A DNA stretch of 64,000 bases from the NCBI GenBank assembly GCA_036924085.1, contig JAVGWX010000001.1:4568200-4632199 (forward strand), written 5' to 3'. Each line of letters opens with the position of its first letter. Position 1 is the first letter of the stretch. This document shows positions 20,740 to 32,342 of the stretch, one piece after another. The notes beneath the pieces were generated by a model. It worked only from the letters and a program-made list of their open reading frames with translations, had not been told where the DNA came from and did not search any database. A program made the translations under genes and the position numbers. Origin of the DNA: Ariolimax columbianus. Lineage: Eukaryota > Mollusca > Gastropoda > Stylommatophora > Arionidae.

Positions 20740-22330
20740 CTTGCTCACTGGTCCTAAGTCAATGATGTTAGGTCCATGATGCTAGGTCACTAAGTCAGTA
20801 ATGTTAGATCACTGATACTAGGTCACTAAGTCAGTAATGTTAGATCACTGATACTAGGTCACTAAGTCAGTAATGTTAGATCATTGATACTAGGTCACTA
20901 AGTCAGTAATGTTAGATCACTGATACTAGGTCACTAAGTCAGTAATGTTAGATCACTGATACAAGGTCACTAAGTCAGTAATGTTAGATCACTGATCCTA
21001 GGTCACTAAGTCAGTAATGTTAGATCACTGATACTAGGTCACTAAGTCAGTAATGTTAGATCACTGATACTAGGTCACTAAGTTAGTAATGTTAGATCAC
21101 TGATACTAGGTCACTAAGTCAAGTAATGTTAGATCACTGATACTAGGTCACTAAGTCAGTAATGGTGGATCACTGATACTAGGTCACTAAGTCAAATAAT
21201 GTTAGATCACTGATACTAGGTCACGTAGTCAGTAATGTTAGATCACTGATACTAGGTCACTAAGTCAGTAATGTTAGATCACTGATACTAGGTCATTAAG
21301 TCAGTAATGTTAGATCACTGATACTAGGTCATTAGGTCAAGTAATGTTAGATCACTGATACTAGGTCACTAAGTCAGTAATGTTGGATCACTGATACTAG
21401 GTCACTAAGTCAGTAATGTTAGATCACTGATACTAGGTCACTAAGTTAGTAATGTTAGATCACTGATACTAGGTCACTAAGTCAGTAATGATAGATCACT
21501 GATACTAGGTCACTAAGTCAGTAATGCTAGATCACTGATACTAGGTCACTAAGTCAAGTAATGTTAGATCACTGATACTAGGTCACTTGGTCAGTAATGT
21601 TAGATCACTGATACTAGGTCACTAAGTCAGTAATGTTAGATCACTGATACTTGGTCATTAAGTCAGTAATGTTAGATCACTGATACTAGGTCACTAAGTC
21701 AGTAATGTTAGATCACTGATACTTGGTCACTAAGTCAGTAAAGTTAGATCACTGATACTAGGTCACTAAGTCAGTAATGTTAGATCACTGATACTAGGTC
21801 ACTAAGTCAGTAATGTAAGATCATTGATACTAGGTCACGTAGTCAGTAATGTTAGATCACTGATACTAGGTCACTAAGTCAGTAATGTTAGATCACTGAT
21901 ACAAGGTCACTAAGTCAGTAATGTTAGATCACTGATACTAGGTCACTAAGTCAGTAATGTTAGATCACTGATACTTGGTCATTAAGTCAGGAATGTTAGA
22001 TCACTGATCCTAGGTCACTAAGTCAGTAATCTTAGATCATTGATACTAGGTCACTAAGTCAGTAATGTTAGATCACTGATACTAGGTCACTAAGTCAGTA
22101 ATGTTAGATCACTGATACTAGGTCACTAAGTCAGTAATGTTAGATCACTGATACTAGGTCACTAAGTCAGTAATGTTAGATCACTGATACTAGGTTACTA
22201 AGTCAGTAATGCTAGATCACTGATACTAGGTCACTAAGTCAGTAATGTTAGATCACTGATACTAGGTCACTATGTCAGTAATGTTAGATCACTGATACTT
22301 GGTCACTAAGTCAGTGATGTTAGGTCACTG
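20740..22330. repeat. 36-bp minisatellite
   Basis: About 43 units of 36 bp, combining ctaggtcactaagtcagtaa and tgttagatcactgata. Scattered units carry one extra base (gtcaagtaatg) or substitutions (tcacgtagtc at about 21221 and 21835, acttggtcac, tgatacaagg). Confidence 0.95.
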
Positions 22331-22690
22331 GTACTAGGTCACTAATGCTTGTTTCTTGGAACTAAATATCTGATGCTAAGTCCTTGATGCTAGGTCACAA
22401 AGCCAGTGATGTTAGGTCATTGATGCTAGGTCACTGATGCTAGGTTCCTGATGCTTAATCACTGATGCATGGTGTTTCATGCTAGATCATTGATGCTAAG
22501 TCCCTGATTCTAGGTCACTGATGCATGGTCATTCATGCTAGGTCATTGATGCTAGATCCCTGATGCTAGTTTCCTGATGCTATGTTATTGATGCTAGATC
22601 ATTGATGCTAGATAATTGATGCTAAGTCACTGATGCTAGGTCTCTGATTCTAGATACTTTATCCTGGGTGCCTTATGCTAAGTCATAAAA
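22330..22690. repeat. Degenerate tgatgctaggtca edge of the 36-bp array
   Basis: Short irregular units of 12-18 bp (gatgctaggtcactgatgct) that share the core of the 36-bp unit. They may be the ancestral or decayed edge of that array. Confidence 0.75.
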
Positions 22691-23134
22691 TGTGACTTGG
22701 ATTTATACACGTACAGTTTTAGAAGGCACAAACACCTACATTCAGGTCTATGAAACGAAAAAGACGGATTTCAAACCACTTGCTGCCGACAGGGTAGTAT
22801 AATTACAACCAATTGTTAGAGACACTTCAAATTGCCGAAATCGGGCGAAAATGAACGATAGACGCAGCAAACACAAAAATAAAATATCAAAATGTAGAAT
22901 GCGTCACATTGTAACTTGTCTTTTCTTGTATTTTTTTAAATAGAGCTTACGAAGAATAGGAGGCAGCAAGAGCTAGGGGTGAAACTCAGTTTAACAATCA
23001 GACCACGCCAGGTACTAATCCCGTCATGCCCAGTTTGTCAGACGTGGTTGTTTTCCTTGGTACGATGTCTTTTTCACGTACGGAGAGTAATGACAGCCTA
23101 CCGTACTGCACACCTGCCAAGAAAAATATTAGCA

Positions 23135-23290
23135 GCCAAATAGGTTAGAAGTTGTAATAATGGGAGTTCTGCAACAGATCTGCAACAAGGAAGAAAGAAG
23201 TTGTAATAATGGGAGTTCTGCAACAGACATGCAACAAGTAAGAGAGCAGTAGTTAGAGTGTGAGTTCTGCTATAGACATGCAACCAGCAA
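23135..23290. repeat. 49-bp repeat, three copies
   Basis: Three imperfect units of aagttgtaataatgggagtt followed by ctgcaacagacatgcaacaa and a gaaagaag end. The third unit is the most diverged. Confidence 0.8.
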
Positions 23291-23659
23291 GAAAGAAGAC
23301 GAAGAAGAGATAGAAAAATAGTGTGTCTTTGAAGATGCTACAATTTTGCGCTACTCATTAGCAAAAAAAAAGTTTAGTTGCGCAGATGGTAACACAGTCT
23401 TCAACCCGACTCTTCCAGTATTTCCAGCCATATGTTAGCAACGTTCAAAGCTCAGATACGTGGATAATGTCAAAGTCTTCAAAACGACAGAAAATTGTAC
23501 GCAGTGTAATGCAGCAGAAGAGAATCTGATCATCTGAGTGCGCCCATTCGAACAGGTGATTCGACCCCATTAATTTCCTGACACTCTGTGGAAGGTTGAG
23601 AGGTCATGGCGTCCAAGTGTTTTGACATCGTCTGACAGCACGGATAAGGTCAAGCTGAT

Positions 23660-23915
23660 GTAGAAACTGGATGCTGCTCTCTGCATAATAGACCAACGTT
23701 GACAGATTCCAGAAACTGGATGCTGCTCTCTGCATCATAGACAAACGTTGACAGATTCCAGAAACGGGATGCTGCTCTCTGCATCAAAGACCAACGTTGA
23801 CAGATTCCAGAAACTGGATGCTGCTCTCTGCATAATAGACCAACGTTGACAGATTCCAGAAACTGGATGCTGCTCTCTGCATCATAGACCAACGTTGACA
23901 GATTCCAGAAATTCA
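23660..23915. repeat. 49-bp minisatellite, five copies
   Basis: Units combining gattccagaaactggatgct and gctctctgcatcatagacca with acgttgaca. Few differences separate the units. Same unit length as 23135-23290 but unrelated sequence. Confidence 0.92.
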
Positions 23916-24954
23916 TTGCTTAGGCAGCAGAAATAAGCGGAAGCAAAACTTCTTCTCTATTCTCGCAGAACGTTTGAAACCCCTAACTATTAAACAGTGG
24001 AATATTATGTGACGTTACTACCTCAAATTTGGAGCTAAAAATAGATGTTTCGTTTGTTTGGGATAAGTTAAGACTCAACTATCTGCTGGAAAAGAAACTA
24101 TGTTAAATGCATTTTAACTATTTCTATATTCCGTTGTCTATTACGGCTGTTTCACATCGAGAATGATGTCTTGTTAGCTTTCAACAAAGTTCATCATTGT
24201 TCATGCTCTTTTCTGTCCATTTATTTCAGAATAACCATAATCAATAGGAGGAATAGAAAAATAGTTTTAAAAACACTGCAAAGCTGATACAGGCTGAGAT
24301 TAAGGAGAGGCAGCAAAGATGGATAGCTTAAACCTTATGTAAACAAACTAACAATGTAACCATACATGCCTTGGATTGCTACCCACATGAGAAGACAGGA
24401 AAATTGATGTTGGAAATTCCCAGACAAGAAATGTGGAAGAGAAAACTAGAGTATAAAAGGCTTTGTAGACAAAACTCATGTCCAACAAATAAATACACAA
24501 AAACCTTGTTTTCCGGCAGCAGCTTTTATTGATTGCAAGACACGGCTTTAATTGTTTGTTCTGTTTTGTGTTTTGAAATGCAGAAGCCTGTATTTGTTCT
24601 GCTTTTTTTTTTTTATTTTTTTACTTAATGAATTGTTGTTTTGTTAGTTTTTACTTACCCGTTTTTTTTTTGGGTTCTTTTTTTATTGTGTTGCGGGGGG
24701 GGGGGGGGGGGGGGCGATGGGGGGGCGATGGGGGGTTGGGGTGTGTGGAAGAGAGGACGTTTAAATATAATTAACGTTTGAGACTAATAAAGTAATTTTA
24801 GGCCTATACTGATCCTGTTGGAGTATAGATTAGTTGTTACATAGTAAAATCATTTTGTCAGGCGTGAATAGCCTGAAATTCACTCGGTATTCAATAGGAA
24901 AGTGTTCATTCGCTTGAGATAAAATCCGTTGGAGCAAATTCAAAAAGTAACAAT

Positions 24955-26310
24955 CAATCAGATTCAGAAATTATAGATCGGTGAGTTTAACGAGCATAGT
25001 CTGTAAATTGTTTGTCAATAATCAAAGAAAACATTGTAATGCATTTAGACATGTATAGTCTAATTAGAAGTAGTCAGCATTGGTTTACTAGAGGGAGATC
25101 GTGCTAAAAAATCTATTATAATTTATGGAGGAGATTACTAAAACGATAGATGGAGAAGACCCAGTGGATATTATTTATCCACATTTTACGAAAGCCTTAG
25201 ATATAGTACTTCATTAAAGATTGTTTACGAAGTAAAATCACATGGGTGCCAAATGGTTTAAAAATTGGCTATCGGGAAGACGGCAGAGAGTCGGCATAAA
25301 TAAGGAGTACTCTGAGTGAAGAGAAGGTAAAAGTGGTGTGCCACAGGGCTCGGTTTTGGGACCAATTTTGTTCTTGAAATATATATGCGATTTGGACATG
25401 GATATGGGATTCATGATTACAAAATTCGCTAATGACACAAAACTATCTAGTAGTGTATCATATCAAGCAGAAGTGGGTATATTGAGGTCGGATTAAGATA
25501 AAATTCGAGACTGGTCTGAGAGCTGGTAAATGGAGTTTAAATGTAGATAAATGTACAGTCATCCACATGAGTAGATCCAATATGAAACATAATTATAGAA
25601 TGGACGAGAACAATATTAGAATGATAGGAAATGAAAGGGACATATGGGTTATAACAGAACATACAGGTAAATTGAGTGAGAAAGTCCAGTTAGCAATGAA
25701 TAAGGAAAATGCAATGTTAGGTATTATAACAATAAATATTAACCATAGGAGTAAGGAAATGATTGTCAAACTAAAGCATTGGTTAGACCTATATTGGAGT
25801 ACTGTGTACAGGTGGGGAGGCCTTATCGTAGACGAGATATCAATATGCTGGAAAGGATACAAAGAAGAGATAGAAAACTGATAGTGGGATTCCAGAATTA
25901 CAGTTATTAGGAAAGACTCAGAAAAACCGGCTTACAGTGTCAAGAAAGAGAATAGTTCGATGTGACTTATTACAGGTTTATAGGATCATCAACGGAAAGG
26001 ATACATTATACTATAACAAGTTGGTTTTTTTCAAAACACAACCCTCTACAAGAACAATATGACAAAGCTACAAATAAACTAAAGAAAGGTTCAAATTAGA
26101 TAGTAGGAAATATTTTTATATCAAGAGAGTGGTGAATGCTTGGAATGCAGTGCCACGGTAAATAGAGGAGGCAGGATCAATTAATACATTAAAGAATAGA
26201 TTGTAAGAGAATAGATTTTAGAACAAGAAAATGTAAAAGATATTTGTTGTACCCAGACTCTGTAGAGTCTTCTAAACCAGCATAAAGACGTTAAGACGTT
26301 AAGTTCAATG
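24955..26310 (+). mobile_element. Decayed CR1-like LINE
   Basis: Shifting plus frames recover RT blocks typical of the CR1/L2 group. There is SVCKLFVNNQ, a diverged RERSC segment, the palm motif VPQGSVLGPILF seen as gtgccacagggctcggtttt, a NDTKLSS block (normally ADDTKL) from gctaatgacacaaaactatc, MEFNVDKCTVIH around 25530-25560, then LQVYRIINGKDTLYYNKL, RVVNAWNAVPR and SINTLKNRL. The order matches the RT to C-terminus of CR1-like elements. Numerous stops and frameshifts make it an old copy. Its 3' end (ctgtagagtcttctaaacca, aagacgtta) is shared with 59720-59785. No endonuclease part is present. Confidence 0.8.
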
Positions 26311-26339
26311 ACGCAATTGCATCCAGAAAAGAAGCTTAC

Positions 26340-27110
26340 AGAGGTTACGAGTGACCCAGTTGATTGTTATTGAAAAAAATGACCTTGTCATCCTTGGTTG
26401 CGAGAATATGAAGGACGTGGACGAGTATGTCTACCTGGGACGCATATTGAACATACAGACCGACCTGAACCCAGAACTGACGAGACGTTGTCGAGCGAGG
26501 GGGGCAGATTTTCTCGTCCATATAGACTACTCTAGACCATATAGACTACTCTAGACCATATAGACTACTCTAGACCATATAGACTACTCTAGACCATATA
26601 GACTACTCTAGACTATATCCACGACCAGAAGAACCTGCGTCCCTCTCTATGCAACTCTACAGTTCCCGATGCAATGTGATATGCAGCAGAGATGTGGTCA
26701 CTTACAAGAAATGGAGTCCAACCTCACAGTTACCCAAGCTTCCATAGAGACGTATGCTCGGCCTCATGCACCCCAACCAACGTTTGGAAAGGTCTTCACA
26801 ACACCGACGTACGACAAATGGCATTGGTGAAGGATGCAGTCAACCACGCAGACAGGGTAAAGCAACGCTGGGCTGGTCACCTTTTTCGGAGAACTGATGA
26901 CCGTTGGAGTACAGCGCCAGCAGTCTAGTGTCCACGAGACATCAAACGATCACGGTGAAGTCCACCTGCGCGCTGGTCCGACTCCACCGAACTCAGAATC
27001 AGCGTCAACGATGCTACAGACAGGAAACTTGTCAACCACTTCCCACCGTGGACCAAGACAGAAAATAATGGAAGAGAAGCTGGAACCGGCGTAACCATCT
27101 CTGAGGAACA
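26340..27110 (+). mobile_element. RTE-like LINE C-terminal fragment with internal 19-bp array
   Basis: Translation shows VDEYVYLGRILNIQTDLNPE and LTRRCRARGA, then the 19-bp array, then DQKNLRPSL in shifted frames, and downstream VNHADRVKQRWAGHLFRRTD and DDRWSTAP. Further remnants of the (P)RGRPPTRW and W..R..W blocks lie at about 26935-27095. This is the RT thumb and C-terminal domain of an RTE-like element, distinct from the ones at 62-430 and 35577-37672. Stops and frameshifts make it inactive. Confidence 0.8.
26515..26613 (+). repeat. 19-bp minisatellite inside RTE-like fragment
   Basis: Five near-identical units of catatagactactctagac, placed between the RT blocks LTRRCRARGA and DQKNLR. 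A 19-bp unit shifts the frame with each copy. Confidence 0.92.
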
Positions 27111-30100
27111 GGTCGGTTAGTTACCCAGTAAAACGTTTTTATGTTAAAGTTTTTGCACCAGGACCAGCCAATATTTTCAGATTTAGTAACATATTAACTT
27201 GTCCGACTAGTAAAGAATTTTTTTTTAAATCACTCTAGGTTATGAGAAAGTTGGTTAAAATAAGAGAAATAGGCGTCCACGCTTACAACGGCATGTCAAG
27301 TTAAATAAAAGCTTGCAATAAGAGTAGTTAGATCTGTGTACTGCGCCAGACCTGCGTTCTCAAGGAATCAAAAACGTAAAAGTACAAACAAAATCAAGTT
27401 TGAGAATGTTACAAATATCGTAAATTTGTTTATTGAATGGCTAAATTCTCAAAACACAGGAATGGAATTAACAATACCAGGTCATATATTAAGATAAATA
27501 TAAGAAAAAGGCATTATAACACAACTGATGTCATTCGGTGTCATTATAGACGAAAAGGTAAGATTGATAATTATCAACAAAGTTTAACAGACACAAACAT
27601 AATTATTGAATCCATGTTTGACCCCTGGAGTGATTTGTAAAAAAAAGCCACCTGTAATTGCTTGTGCATTGTCAGCAAAGAAACAAAGTTGTCAGGGTGA
27701 CCTTGAGGCAAATACATAACACGTGAGATGGCAATACGGTTTGGATAGTTCGTACCTTGGGGACATTTGACATCTCAATTTGGTCTCCATCACTGCGTAA
27801 TCGACTTGATCATATTGCTTGGCATGCTGCTAATGTCGCCTTGAGCTGCTCCTGCCAATTCTCCAGAAGACAGCACGGATCGACAGCTGCTCTCTACTTT
27901 CATTTAATTGTTTTGCATCATTGTGTTTTTGTCTGTGTTCATTCTCTCCTCCCGTCAATCGCAATAACTATTGAAAGAACACAATAAATAAATAGCATTT
28001 TTATTATTATTACAATTGATAATTTGCTGCCTGTACATGCCACAGGGATAATACCGCTCCTACTGATACAATTGACCAGAACTAAGCAAAGATTAATAGG
28101 TAGTGGCATTATTAGGTCACCTCAGATGATGGTGTATCAAATGAATGTTTGATTCCTTGCAGGAGGTATGGGTGAGGGTGAAGGAAATCACAACGGATAT
28201 TTCACAACAAACCAGAATGGAAATAAACGGGCTTCGTGATTTCTTATGTTTTTGTAGATATTCTTTGTTTGTGGTGTGAGAAAGTGATTTCTCTGTAGAT
28301 GGTCTTACTTTATTGCTTGTTAGATGATGGGTTCTCTGTAGATGGTCCTAGTTTATTGTGTGAGAAGATAATGACTTGTAGATATTTTTGGCTTGTTGTG
28401 TGAGAAAATTGTTTTATTTTAAAGTTTCTTATGTTTGTGTATTTAGTCCTTGTTTGTGTTGTGAGAAAATGGCTTAACTCTTTGTAGATGATCCTTTCTT
28501 GTTGTTTAAGAGATTGGTTACTCTGCAGATGGTCCTAGTCAGATATGTGCGAAAGGAAAGGGGCTTGTCTTTTTGTAAATGGATCTAGTTTGCCACGCTA
28601 GATTGGTGTTTCTCTGTTTGTAGATGGATCTAGTTTGCCACGCTAGATTGGTGTTTCTCTGTTTGTAGGTGTTCATAGATTGTTACGTAAGATAGTGACT
28701 ACTCTGTTTGTAGATGGATCTAGTTTGATACGTGAGATTGCTGCTTCTCTGTTTGTAGATATATCGAGATTGTTACATGAGATAGTGGTTTCTCTGTAAA
28801 TGGTCCAAGTTTGTTCTGTAAGACAGTGGCTTCTCTGTTTGCATATGGATCTAGATTGTAACGTGAGGCTGTTAGTTTAAGTAAGATAGTGGCGTCTGTG
28901 CTTGTGGGTGTTCCTGATTTGTTCTGTGAGATAGTGGCCTTTCTGTTTGTAGGTGTACCAGGTTTGTTATGTGAAATAGTGGCTTCTGTGTTTGTAGGTG
29001 TGCCAGGTTTGTTCTGTGAGATAGTGGCCTGTCCGTCTGTAAGTGTTTCTTGTTTGTTCTGTGATATAGTGGCTTCTGTTAGGCCAGACTTACGCACGCG
29101 CTTAACTCGCTACAATGTGGGACTTTCCTGCCAGTGTCTCGTCGTCTCACTTTCTATCAAGTTCAGTTGTTACACAGTCTTAATGCAGCTAACGACTGTT
29201 AAATAAGTATCTAAGTTTATGTCATAGATTAGGTCCCCAGTATGTCCAATTCCGTTCATGTTCGCTGCTCTCAAAATCATTTGTCGAATCTGGTAGAAGA
29301 TGTTTCTCCTATTGATGCTAAGATAAAGTTGTTGGAATCCGAAAGAAAAACAGTGGAAGACTGAACCAGAGCATACGAGGTTTGTTTGGCAAAACGTGGT
29401 CCAAAAAACGAGGCGTTGGTTCTGTCCAACTACTACAGCCAAGCCTTCTGAAGGAATTCAAAAGGTAACAAATAGTACAAGTAATTACAAGTTTGAGCCG
29501 TTATACAACTAGTTCATTCTTGTGCAAGCTGTTCCCATCTGTCACTAATGTCTTCTGCTTCTCCCAACTCACGCCTGCTGTAAATTTTGGGGAAAAAAAT
29601 CAATCTTTAACAACAACAAAAAAGAAACCAAAAAAAAGGAACCCCTTACCTCTCACCTGGCGGAGTTGCCACACATTGTACAGAACCGATTTTTTAAATT
29701 TTACCTCGTAGAGATTAACCAAACTATGTTTTACAAAGGATTCGAACGTATTTTTTCGTTGTCTAGGATCGACATTCAAACCGTTCGATTAGCATAGCCA
29801 ATGAACAGAAAATTAAATATACTTGAGAAAACAGAGAAGGTAGATAACTCAAAAAATACGTTCTTTGCTGAAAAATGTAGGAGTGGTCATCGATGATACT
29901 GCAAGAGAAATTACAGTAATTGGTTCTAGATAAAATAAAAAGTCGTTAAACTATGATTAATTGTTAGTCTGTGCACTGAAATGTCTGAGAAGTTCCGTTT
30001 TTACGCTCTCATTTTTTTGAGTGAATTTTAGATATTTTAAAGAATGATTTGCAACTAATTTCTGGATGTGTAGTGCTGCAATAAAGGTTGATTGCAAAAA

Positions 30101-30420
30101 TTTTCCTAAATTTTTTTTGCAATATGAATATATTATTTTTAATGTTTAGTTACAACTGTATATGCATGGATAATATGAAAAACAATCAGAAAAAAAATTT
30201 TAAAAAAATATTTTAAAAGTTGTGCCATTATTGAAAGCCTCAGACAAAACATGAACTTCTAAGACCACATTAATGTCAAAGTATATCCATTTATAAACAC
30301 TCCAGGAGAAATGTAGCTGTTTCTGATAATAAATAAAACTGTTATCGACATTAACAACTGTATAATGAATAGAAAATTAAGGGCCATAAACAAGGGAAAA
30401 GTGAAACTATGCGCCTATAG
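27110..30420. other. No gene recognised; degenerate repeat 28250-29090
   Basis: At 28250-29090 a loose repeat of about 45-50 bp recurs, with ctgtttgtagatggatctag, ttgttctgtgagatagtgg and ttgtaggtgt as core phrases. It yields a spurious minus ORF with a TISQNKPGTPT period. The rest is AT-rich with A- and T-tracts and nothing recognisable. Confidence 0.5.
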
Positions 30421-30425
30421 AGTCA

Positions 30426-30872
30426 AGTCATTTAGACTTCAATTAGTGTAGTGAAACTCATTTAGACTTCAATTAGTGTAGTGAAACTCATTTAGACTTC
30501 AATTAGTGTAGTGAAACTCATTTAGACTTCAATTAGTGTAGTGAAACTCATTTAGACTTCAATTAGTGTAGTGAAACTCATTTAGACTTCAATTAGTGTA
30601 GTGAAACTCATTTAGACTTTAATTTGTGGAGTGAAACTCATTTAGACTTCAATTAGTGTAGTGAAACTCATTTAGACTTCAATTAGTGTAGTGAAACTCA
30701 TTTAGACTTCAATTAGTGTAGTGAAACTCATTTAGACTTCAATTAGTGTAGTGAAACTCATTTAGACTTCAATTAGTGTAGTGAAACTCATTTAGACTTT
30801 AATTTGTGGAGTGAAACTCATTGAGACTTCAATTTTTGGAATGGAACTCATTTAGACTTCAATTTTTGTAGT
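30426..30872. repeat. 30-bp minisatellite with 180-bp higher-order duplication
   Basis: About 15 units of 30 bp, combining gtagtgaaactcatttagac and ttcaattagt. The variant tttaatttgtgga occurs at about 30618 and again at about 30798, 180 bp or six units later. The last units decay into unique sequence. Confidence 0.95.
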
Positions 30873-31059
30873 GGAACTTTGCAAAGCAATTATTGGGATG
30901 CATGAATGGATGATCCGTGCACCCTTCACAATAGAATCTTGTCCTCGCCCTTACTTAAGTGGCACTACAGACTGCGCAGACGCGCTGGAGTTCAGATATT
31001 TTAATGATGCGTTTTTGTTCTACCTAAAAATGGACTTTCCCTTATCGACAGATGGAAGG

Positions 31060-32300
31060 TTGTGTGATCCACAGCAGCAAGGTTGGGTGATCCACAGCAG
31101 CAAGGTTGGGTGATCTACAGCAGCAAGGTTGTGTGATCCACAGCAGCAAGGTTGTGTGATCCACAGCAGCAAGGTTGGGAGATCCACAGCAGCAAGGTTG
31201 TGTGATCCACAGCAGCAAGGTTGGGTGATCCACAGCAGCAAGGTTGTGTGATCTACAGCACCATGGTTGTTTGATCCACAGCAGCAAGGTTGTGTGATCC
31301 ACAGCAACAAGGTTGGGTGATCCACAGCAGCAAGGTTGGGAGATCCACAGCAGCAAGGTTGTGTGATCCACAGCAGCAAGGTTGTGTGATCCACAGCAGC
31401 AAGGTTGTGTGATCTACAGCACCATGGTTGTTTGATCCACAGCAGCAAGGTTGTGTGATCCACAGCAACAAGGTTGGGTGATCCACAGCAGCAAGGTTGG
31501 GAGATCCACAGCAGCAAGGTTGTGTGATCCACAGCAGCAAGGTTGTGTGATCCACAGCAACAAGGTTGGGTGATCCACAGCAGCAAGGTTGGGAGATCCA
31601 CAGCAGCAAGGTTGTGTGATCCACAGCAGCAAGGTTGGGTGATCCACAGCAGCAAGGTTGTGTGATCCACAGCAGCAAGGTTGGGTGATCCACAGCAGCA
31701 AGGTTGTGTGATCCACAGCAGCAAGGTTGGGTGATCCACAGAAGCAAGGTTGGGGGATCCAGAGCAGCAAGGTTGGGGGATCCACAGCAGCAAAGTTGGG
31801 TGATCCACAGCAGCAAGGTTGGGTGATCCACAGCAGCAAGGTTGTGTGATCCACAGCAGCAAGGTTGTTTGATCCACAGCAGCAAGGTTGTGTGATCCAC
31901 AGCAGCAAGGTTGGGGGATCCCCAGCAGCAAGGTTGGGGTATCCACAGAAGCAAGGTTGGGGGATCCACAGCAGCAAGGTTGTGTGATCCACAGCAGCAA
32001 GGTTGGGTGATCCACAGCAGCAAGGTTGTGTGATCCACAGCAGCAAGGTTGGGTGATCCACAGCAGCAAGGTTGTGTGATCCACAGCAGCAAGGTTGGGT
32101 GATCCACAGAAGCAAGGTTGGGGGATCCACAGTAGCAAGGTTGGGGGATCCACAGAAACAAGGTTGGGGGATCCACAGCAGCAAGGTTGTGTGATCCACA
32201 GCAGCAAGGTTGGGGGATCCACAGCAGCAAGGTTGGGGAATCCACAGCAGCAAGGTTGGGGGATCCACAGCAGCAAGGTTGTGTGATCCACAGCAGCAGC
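31060..32300. repeat. 23-bp minisatellite with 161-bp higher-order duplication
   Basis: About 54 units of 23 bp, built on gatccacagcagcaaggttg plus a gtg/ggt/ggg end. A block containing ctacagcaccatggttgttt occurs at about 31251 and again at about 31412, 161 bp or seven units apart. The minus strand has no stop in three frames, giving artefactual frames of up to 440 codons full of NLAAVDHTTLLLWI. It ends about 40 bp before LINE copy B. Confidence 0.95.
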
Positions 32301-32342
32301 ATTGGACAGCTTAGTTATCAGATGATTCTTGAACTGCAGCAA

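Larger units (their letters stand above)
22700..24950. other. No gene recognised, apart from two small arrays
   Basis: AT-rich sequence with a poly-G run at about 24696-24730 and T-rich tracts at 24600-24690. The small arrays at 23135-23290 and 23660-23915 are listed separately. Nothing else identifiable. Confidence 0.5.

Noticed and set aside
31020..32342. 440-codon minus-strand Cys-rich frame (LLLWITQPCCCGS)
   Set aside because: Artefact of the 23-bp array; identical peptides appear in the other minus frames and no start, splice or conservation evidence exists.
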